Shown here: piece after piece, positions 6,891-10,691 of the stretch
Layout: each line of letters starts with the position of its first letter
Position numbering within the stretch: position 1 is the first letter of the stretch
From: an uncultured Bacteroidales bacterium
Lineage (GTDB): Bacteria > Bacteroidota > Bacteroidia > Bacteroidales > Muribaculaceae
Length of the DNA: 10,691 nucleotides
Reading direction: 5' to 3'
Assembly (NCBI GenBank): GCA_949123685.1
Contig: CASBHZ010000094.1
Span: 1 to 10,691, forward strand
Notes under the pieces: generated by a model
What the model was told of the DNA's origin: nothing
Seen by the model: only the letters and a program-made list of their open reading frames with translations
The model's database searches: none
Program-made: the position numbers and the translations under genes

Positions 6891-7825
6891 CGTTTTTTAT
6901 GGAGAAAATTTGTCGGTTTGCACTTTTGCTCATATTGCTCGCATTTATTCCTCAGGCAAAAGGGGAGGAAATTGCACGTGATAGTGTGCCGAAAGGTAAA
7001 TATATATATGTGCCGGATTCGTTGCAGAATGATGTCCTGAAATTGCTTATGGGTAATTCGAAAGTGGTTGATGACGAGTCCAAGTTCGATTTTTCGGAAA
7101 AAGTATTGTGGAAAGGTGATACGGTTCCGATGAAGTTGCGCACACGTAACTTCGGTCGTTTTGATCGGGGATTGTTCAATTACCTTTTTATCCCCAAAGG
7201 GAGATGGGGTTTCGGTCTGACAGCTTCATATGGAGAATTGTCGACTGACAACCTTGAAATATTTGATCTACTTAGCGATATTGATTTTGGCGTCCACGCT
7301 TTTTCAATAAAACCGTATCTTGAATATACGGTAGCGAACAACATGTCGGTAGGTCTGCGGTTCGGGTATACTTCGGCAAAAGCCAATATCGGTTCGTTTA
7401 AAGTTGATATTGATGAGGATATGAACTTTAATCTTCACGATATAATGTATCGTAACGAGGGTTATTCGGCAGCATTCCTTTTCCGGCAGTATATCGGCAT
7501 CTCGCGTCGCGGCAGATTCGGGGTGTTTAATGAGGTTGAGCTTGCTTTTTCTTCAGGTAATTCGGATTTTCAACGTCCATATGACGGCGAACTTAGAACA
7601 ACTCATACTACATATATGAACGCCGGGTTGAATTTCTCACCCGGAGTCAGCGTCTACATGATGAAGAATGTTGCCTTCAATCTGTCGTTTGGAGTCTTCG
7701 GTTTTCATCTGAAGAATGAGCGGCAGATGGAGAATGGGGTTGAAGTAGGCAACAGGACAACGTCTGGCGCGAATTTCCGGTTTAATCTCTTCAATATCAA
7801 TTTCGGCATATCCGTGCATGTTTAG
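6887..7825 (+). CDS. Outer-membrane beta-barrel protein, copy 2
   Basis: 312 residues, a tandem paralog of the preceding gene and likewise not a named family. The hydrophobic signal peptide (about 1-26, ending near PQAKG) is followed by a roughly 70-residue polar segment. The barrel starts at FIPKGRW (101-107) and alternates strands such as GFGLTASYG, MSVGLRFGYTSA, RFGVFNEVELAF and MNAGLNFSPGVSVYM, ending NINFGISVHV. ATG 6887 overlaps the previous stop as ATGA; ATG 6899 (MEKICRF) is an equally plausible start and would leave an 8-base gap instead. The gene closes the tightly packed group; a weak inverted repeat follows its stop. Two similar barrels side by side suggest a hetero-oligomer or two copies serving different lipoproteins, which is inference. 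Confidence 0.74.
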   Translation: MTFFMEKICRFALLLILLAFIPQAKGEEIARDSVPKGKYIYVPDSLQNDVLKLLMGNSKVVDDESKFDFSEKVLWKGDTVPMKLRTRNFGRFDRGLFNYLFIPKGRWGFGLTASYGELSTDNLEIFDLLSDIDFGVHAFSIKPYLEYTVANNMSVGLRFGYTSAKANIGSFKVDIDEDMNFNLHDIMYRNEGYSAAFLFRQYIGISRRGRFGVFNEVELAFSSGNSDFQRPYDGELRTTHTTYMNAGLNFSPGVSVYMMKNVAFNLSFGVFGFHLKNERQMENGVEVGNRTTSGANFRFNLFNINFGISVHV

Positions 7826-7847
7826 AAGTTATTTTTAAACAACTTCT
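7824..7847 (+). terminator. Weak inverted repeat at end of operon
   Basis: AGAAGTT (7824-7830) and AACTTCT (7841-7847) form a perfect 7-bp stem with a 10-base AT-rich loop, starting on the stop codon of the second barrel gene. TTAATTATT follows, which is only a poor U tract, so this is at best a weak terminator and may let transcription through to the next lipoprotein gene. I see no TAnnTTTG promoter in the rest of the 72-base gap. Confidence 0.3.
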
Positions 7848-7897
7848 TAATTATTCAACCGGAGCAGGATGTGTGTAATCAAGTTCAATAATCAGAA

Positions 7898-9484
7898 ATG
7901 AAAGGGTTAAGAATTAATTCATATATATTTATATTGACGATTGTGGTGTCGGTCGCATGGTTCGCGGGCTGCATACAGAATGATCTTCCGTTTCCTCACA
8001 TACCGCAAAACATCATTGCGATAGCTGCCGTAGGCGAATCGAAACCGGCTTATATCGATTCAATAGCGTTTGAGGTGAATTTATATCTTGATGAGACTGC
8101 TGATATCGAGAATGTCAGTTTTTCCGAATATCGGATCACTCAGGGAGCGACGTCTGATCCCGATTTACTTGAAGGGACATACGATTTCTCATCTCCGGTA
8201 TACGTAACGTTATCTCGTTTTCAGGATTATGACTGGAAGCTTATTGCCAATCAGGATATAGTGCGCTATTTTCAAGTTGCCGGCGAGGTGGGGGAGAGCA
8301 TAGTTGATCCTGTAGGGCATCGTGTTATTGTGAATATGCCGGCGGGGACGGATCTTTCCAATCTTACCTTGCAGCGTGTAAAGCTCGGTCCTGAGGGTAT
8401 AACCACTATTACGCCATCTTTGGAGCCGGGTCCCCTGGATCTGTCTTATCCCTTGCGTGTTGTGGTTGCATGCCATGGACGTTATGAGTATTGGACTATT
8501 TATGCGCAGTTCACAGAAACAATAGTTTCTACGACAAGTGTGGATGCTTGGTCAAAAGTGATTTGGGCATATGGTAATGGTCCTGCAGACGTTAAAAACG
8601 GATTTGAATATAAAAAAGAAGGTTCGGAAGAATGGATTCCTGTTCCGGAGCGGTATGTATCGCAGACTCAAGGGGCATTCTCTTGCTATATACCTCATCT
8701 GGATCCTTTGACCAATTACACGGTCAGGGCAGTCTCGGGTGAAAATATTGCTAATGAAGTTCAGGTTACTACTCAATCAACGGCGGTAATACCTAACGGA
8801 GATTTTGAGAATTGGTGTCAGATTGGTAAGATTATATTCCCTTATGCTGAAGGTGGACCGGAATTTTGGGATACCGGTAACACCGGTGCGGCAACCTTGG
8901 GGCAGAATCTGACTGTATCTTCCGAAGATACGCCAACGGGTTCCGGATTGTCAGCCGAACTTACAACGAAATTTGTAGGTATTGCCGGTATCGGCAAGCT
9001 TGGTGCCGGCTCTATTTTCACAGGGAAGTTTGTTAAGGTTGACGGCACTAATGGTATTCTTGATTTTGGACGCCCATGGAATCTTCGACCCACAAAGTTG
9101 CATGGATATTATAAATATAAGACGGCTACGATTGATTATGTGTCAAGCGAATTTGCCTCTTTGAAAGGTAGGCCGGACACATGTTTTATATATGTTGCGT
9201 TAACAGATTGGACGGCACCGTATGAAATCCGTACTAATCCCAAAAATCGTAATCTCTTCGATCCTAATGCTTCCTATGTTATAGGATATGGTAAAATGCA
9301 ATATAGCGGGACAATGGACGACTGGCAAGAGTTTGAGATTCCTATTTCATATCGTAGCACTTCTAAGGTGCCTACTTATATCCAGATAACAGCGGCAACT
9401 TCGAAATATGGTGATTATTTTACGGGAGGTAATGGTGCTGTGCTTTGGGTAGACCAGTTTTCTTTAGGATGGGATATTGAGTGA
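7898..9484 (+). CDS. Fn3-PCMD surface lipoprotein
   Basis: 528 residues. The signal peptide ends in a good lipobox (WFAG-C25) and the mature protein begins CIQND. Residues 26-205 form one or two Ig-like modules unlike the DUF4493 domain of the upstream lipoproteins. Residues 210-294 are Fn3-like (GFEYKKEGSEEWIPVP, LDPLTNYTVRAVSG, ending VTTQS), and 298-528 a PCMD domain with PNGDFENW, FWDTGNTGAA, FTGKFVKVDGTNG, LDFGRPWN and SKYGDYFTGG. The second half aligns nearly strand for strand with that of the 3779-6022 protein, so one half was copied onto a different front end. It is set off from the upstream group by 72 bases and has no clear ribosome binding site. Surface location is supported; carbohydrate binding is only suggested by the family name. 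Confidence 0.85.
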   Translation: MKGLRINSYIFILTIVVSVAWFAGCIQNDLPFPHIPQNIIAIAAVGESKPAYIDSIAFEVNLYLDETADIENVSFSEYRITQGATSDPDLLEGTYDFSSPVYVTLSRFQDYDWKLIANQDIVRYFQVAGEVGESIVDPVGHRVIVNMPAGTDLSNLTLQRVKLGPEGITTITPSLEPGPLDLSYPLRVVVACHGRYEYWTIYAQFTETIVSTTSVDAWSKVIWAYGNGPADVKNGFEYKKEGSEEWIPVPERYVSQTQGAFSCYIPHLDPLTNYTVRAVSGENIANEVQVTTQSTAVIPNGDFENWCQIGKIIFPYAEGGPEFWDTGNTGAATLGQNLTVSSEDTPTGSGLSAELTTKFVGIAGIGKLGAGSIFTGKFVKVDGTNGILDFGRPWNLRPTKLHGYYKYKTATIDYVSSEFASLKGRPDTCFIYVALTDWTAPYEIRTNPKNRNLFDPNASYVIGYGKMQYSGTMDDWQEFEIPISYRSTSKVPTYIQITAATSKYGDYFTGGNGAVLWVDQFSLGWDIE

Positions 9485-9487
9485 TGG

Positions 9488-9524
9488 GGTTAATTAATGG
9501 TTAATGGTTAATAATTAATAATTA
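9488..9524 (+). repeat. AT-rich GGTTAAT short repeats
   Basis: GGTTAAT occurs at 9488-9494, 9499-9505 and 9506-9512, followed by ATAATTAATAATTA. The tract fills almost the whole 45-base gap between the lipoprotein and the phosphatase gene. It has no recognisable promoter box. Similar AT-rich TTAAT tracts occur between genes in Bacteroidales; it may act as a spacer or ease strand opening. Confidence 0.55.
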
Positions 9525-9529
9525 GGGGT

Positions 9530-10117
9530 ATGGTGCGTAGAGTTCTTGTATTATTGCTGTCGGTGATTATGCCGACGGTTGTGTTGGGGCAGACATATTT
9601 TGAGCCGGCGGCAAAGGACGTGTACCGACCTACAGAGTTGCAGAAGGGAGTGGCAACGTCAACAGATATTGTAATGCTGGCATTGCCGGTGGCGACTCTT
9701 GCCGGAGTATTGATAGAGAAGGATTGGAAAGGTTTGATACAGGGTGTTGAAACCGCCGGTGCAACTGCCGCAGCTACATTAATTTTAAAATATGCCGTTA
9801 ACGAGCGTCGTCCGGACGGATCCGATATGCACTCGTTCCCTTCGGGACATACAGCCGTAAGTTTTGCGACTGCAGCGTTCCTTCAGAGAAGGTATGGATG
9901 GGCATTCGGGGCTCCCGCTTATGCTCTTGCCACTTATGTGGCATGGGGTAGGGTGTTTTCCAAAAAGCATCATTGGTGGGATGTTGTTGCCGGAGGAGCA
10001 ATAGGTGCGGGATGTGCTTACATTTTTACAAAACCTTTTGCAAAAAAGCATAATCTTCAGTTAGCACCGGTTTCTGATGGTAGGAATTTCGGGATTTATG
10101 CATCAATACAATTTTAA
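9530..10117 (+). CDS. PAP2-family membrane phosphatase
   Basis: 195 residues, a normal length for a compact type 2 phosphatidic acid phosphatase. All three family motifs are present: K87-x6-R94-P95, P104-S105-G106-H107, and R141-x5-H147-x3-D151. The usual Ser before R141 is Gly. H147 would be the nucleophile, H107 the general acid, and D151 its helper. A signal-like N-terminus (1-20, LGQ) precedes hydrophobic segments near 45-62, 72-90, 124-139 and 150-167. The family removes phosphate from lipid phosphates at the periplasmic face of the inner membrane; candidates are undecaprenyl pyrophosphate, phosphatidic acid, phosphatidylglycerol phosphate and lipid A, and the sequence does not choose between them. 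The tail ends NFGIYASIQF, resembling a final barrel strand. A lipid kinase gene follows within 34 bases, which favours a lipid-carrier role. Confidence 0.88.
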   Translation: MVRRVLVLLLSVIMPTVVLGQTYFEPAAKDVYRPTELQKGVATSTDIVMLALPVATLAGVLIEKDWKGLIQGVETAGATAAATLILKYAVNERRPDGSDMHSFPSGHTAVSFATAAFLQRRYGWAFGAPAYALATYVAWGRVFSKKHHWWDVVAGGAIGAGCAYIFTKPFAKKHNLQLAPVSDGRNFGIYASIQF

Positions 10118-10151
10118 AACAGCTTCTAAATCGTTTCTAAAAGATATTTTA

Positions 10152-10523
10152 ATGTTAAAGAGATTGCTTTCGTTCAAATATGCTTGGCAAGGCATAACAT
10201 TCCTGTTTAAACACGAAACGAATGCCAAGATTCATTTTATAGCCGCTATCGCTGTTGTGATAGCCGGCTTTCTTTTTTCAATCACAAAATTGGAATGGTG
10301 TGTGGTTTTAATGTGCGTGGGAGGTGTCTTTATGGCGGAGGCATTCAATACCGCTATTGAGAAATTATGTGATAAAGTCTCCCCGAAGCAGGATCCATTA
10401 ATAAAAATAGCAAAGGATGTTGCCGCCGGTGCGGTTCTTTTATTCGTCATTTCATCAATAATTGTGGGATTAATTATATTTCTACCTCATATTATTTTAT
10501 TCTTTAAAGGCGATTTCCGATAA
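10152..10523 (+). CDS. dgkA: DgkA-family lipid kinase (diacylglycerol/undecaprenol kinase)
   Basis: 123 residues from ATG 10152, matching the usual size of about 120; ATG 10098 and GTG/ATG further upstream are in frame but would overlap the phosphatase gene and add an unusual leader. The N-terminal SFKYAWQGI and E22-x-N24-A-K-I-H28 fit the family's first helix. The signature A-E63-A-F-N66-T-A-I-E70-K-L-C-D74 is followed by IAKDVAAGAVLL (K88, D89), corresponding to the metal/ATP-binding Glu and Asn residues of the E. coli enzyme. Three membrane helices are visible, about 29-45, 48-68 and 91-115. It transfers phosphate from ATP to a membrane lipid alcohol at the cytoplasmic side. Gram-positive relatives prefer undecaprenol, and I cannot tell which substrate applies here. 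With the phosphatase just upstream it would make a remove/restore pair. Confidence 0.88.
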   Translation: MLKRLLSFKYAWQGITFLFKHETNAKIHFIAAIAVVIAGFLFSITKLEWCVVLMCVGGVFMAEAFNTAIEKLCDKVSPKQDPLIKIAKDVAAGAVLLFVISSIIVGLIIFLPHIILFFKGDFR

Positions 10524-10646
10524 TTTTAAAACAAGTGCAAATTTTGATTAACATTTCGCAAGAGATTTTAACATTTGTTGATTCAATTGATTCATAGCTT
10601 GTTGCGTATGTGTGAACCAAATTCTTCAAAAATTGCTTTAAAAATA
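10524..10646. other. Intergenic region after dgkA
   Basis: AT-rich non-coding DNA with no GC-rich stem followed by a T run, so no intrinsic terminator is recognisable for the kinase gene. A short direct repeat, TTGATTCA at 10578-10585 and 10587-10594, is separated by one base. CGCAA (10548-10552 region) and TTGCG (10601-10605 region) could pair only over a long loop. No tRNA or other RNA gene is recognisable. Confidence 0.4.
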
Positions 10647-10678
10647 TTTGGTCATAGTTGAAAAAGGTTATAACTTTG
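10647..10678 (+). promoter_or_regulatory. Bacteroidota-type sigma-70 promoter for the next gene
   Basis: A -33 box TTTG (10647-10650), a 20-base spacer and a perfect -7 box TAACTTTG (10671-10678, consensus TAnnTTTG) match the housekeeping promoter of Bacteroidota. Transcription would start around 10684-10687 and run off the right edge, so the gene it serves is not in the window. It is the only clear match I find in an intergenic stretch here. Confidence 0.7.
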
Positions 10679-10691
10679 CAACCGCAAACGG

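Noticed and set aside
48..9484. A classical polysaccharide utilisation locus
   Set aside because: No SusC/SusD pair, glycoside hydrolase, or sigma/anti-sigma or hybrid two-component regulator is encoded here; the word 'carbohydrate' comes only from the PCMD domain name.
9488..9524. A CRISPR array or phage attachment site in the GGTTAAT tract
   Set aside because: The units are 7 bases with no real spacers, and there is no integrase or tRNA gene nearby.
10077..10151. Upstream starts for the kinase gene that overlap the phosphatase gene
   Set aside because: They add up to 25 residues of unusual leader; ATG 10152 gives the standard family length and N-terminus.

Overview
The window looks like one end of a metagenome-derived contig from a gut-type Bacteroidales bacterium; Muribaculaceae-like is my best guess, but the sequence does not prove the family. 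The reasons are the Bacteroidota-restricted protein families (DUF4493 and PCMD lipoproteins), loose lipoboxes followed by acidic residues, mostly weak Shine-Dalgarno sequences, and a Bacteroidota-type promoter (TTTG, 20-base spacer, TAACTTTG) at the right edge. All genes are on the + strand. The first 47 bases are not biological: they are an untrimmed Illumina P5/read-1 adapter.

Bases 48-7825 hold five tightly packed genes that read as one operon. Three encode large DUF4493-type surface lipoproteins: the first has lost its 5' end at the contig edge, the second is short, and the third is full length with a fibronectin-like domain and a C-terminal PCMD domain. Two paralogous outer-membrane beta-barrel proteins follow. 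Neighbouring genes overlap by 4 bases, are separated by 9, overlap by 11 and overlap by 4, so translational coupling is likely. A striking 15-bp RNA hairpin lies at the switch from lipoprotein to barrel genes, inside the signal-peptide codons of the first barrel gene. After a 72-base gap with a weak inverted repeat comes a fourth lipoprotein (7898-9484), whose Fn3-PCMD half is clearly paralogous to that of the third lipoprotein. There are no SusC/SusD, TonB or glycoside hydrolase genes here, so this is not a classical polysaccharide utilisation locus. The simplest reading is a set of cell-surface adhesin or carbohydrate-binding lipoproteins made together with dedicated outer-membrane partners.

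Bases 9530-10523 are a different unit: a PAP2-family membrane phosphatase followed closely by a DgkA-family lipid kinase. Together they could remove and restore phosphate on a lipid such as undecaprenol or diacylglycerol. The last 168 bases are non-coding and end in a strong promoter candidate firing into a gene beyond the window.
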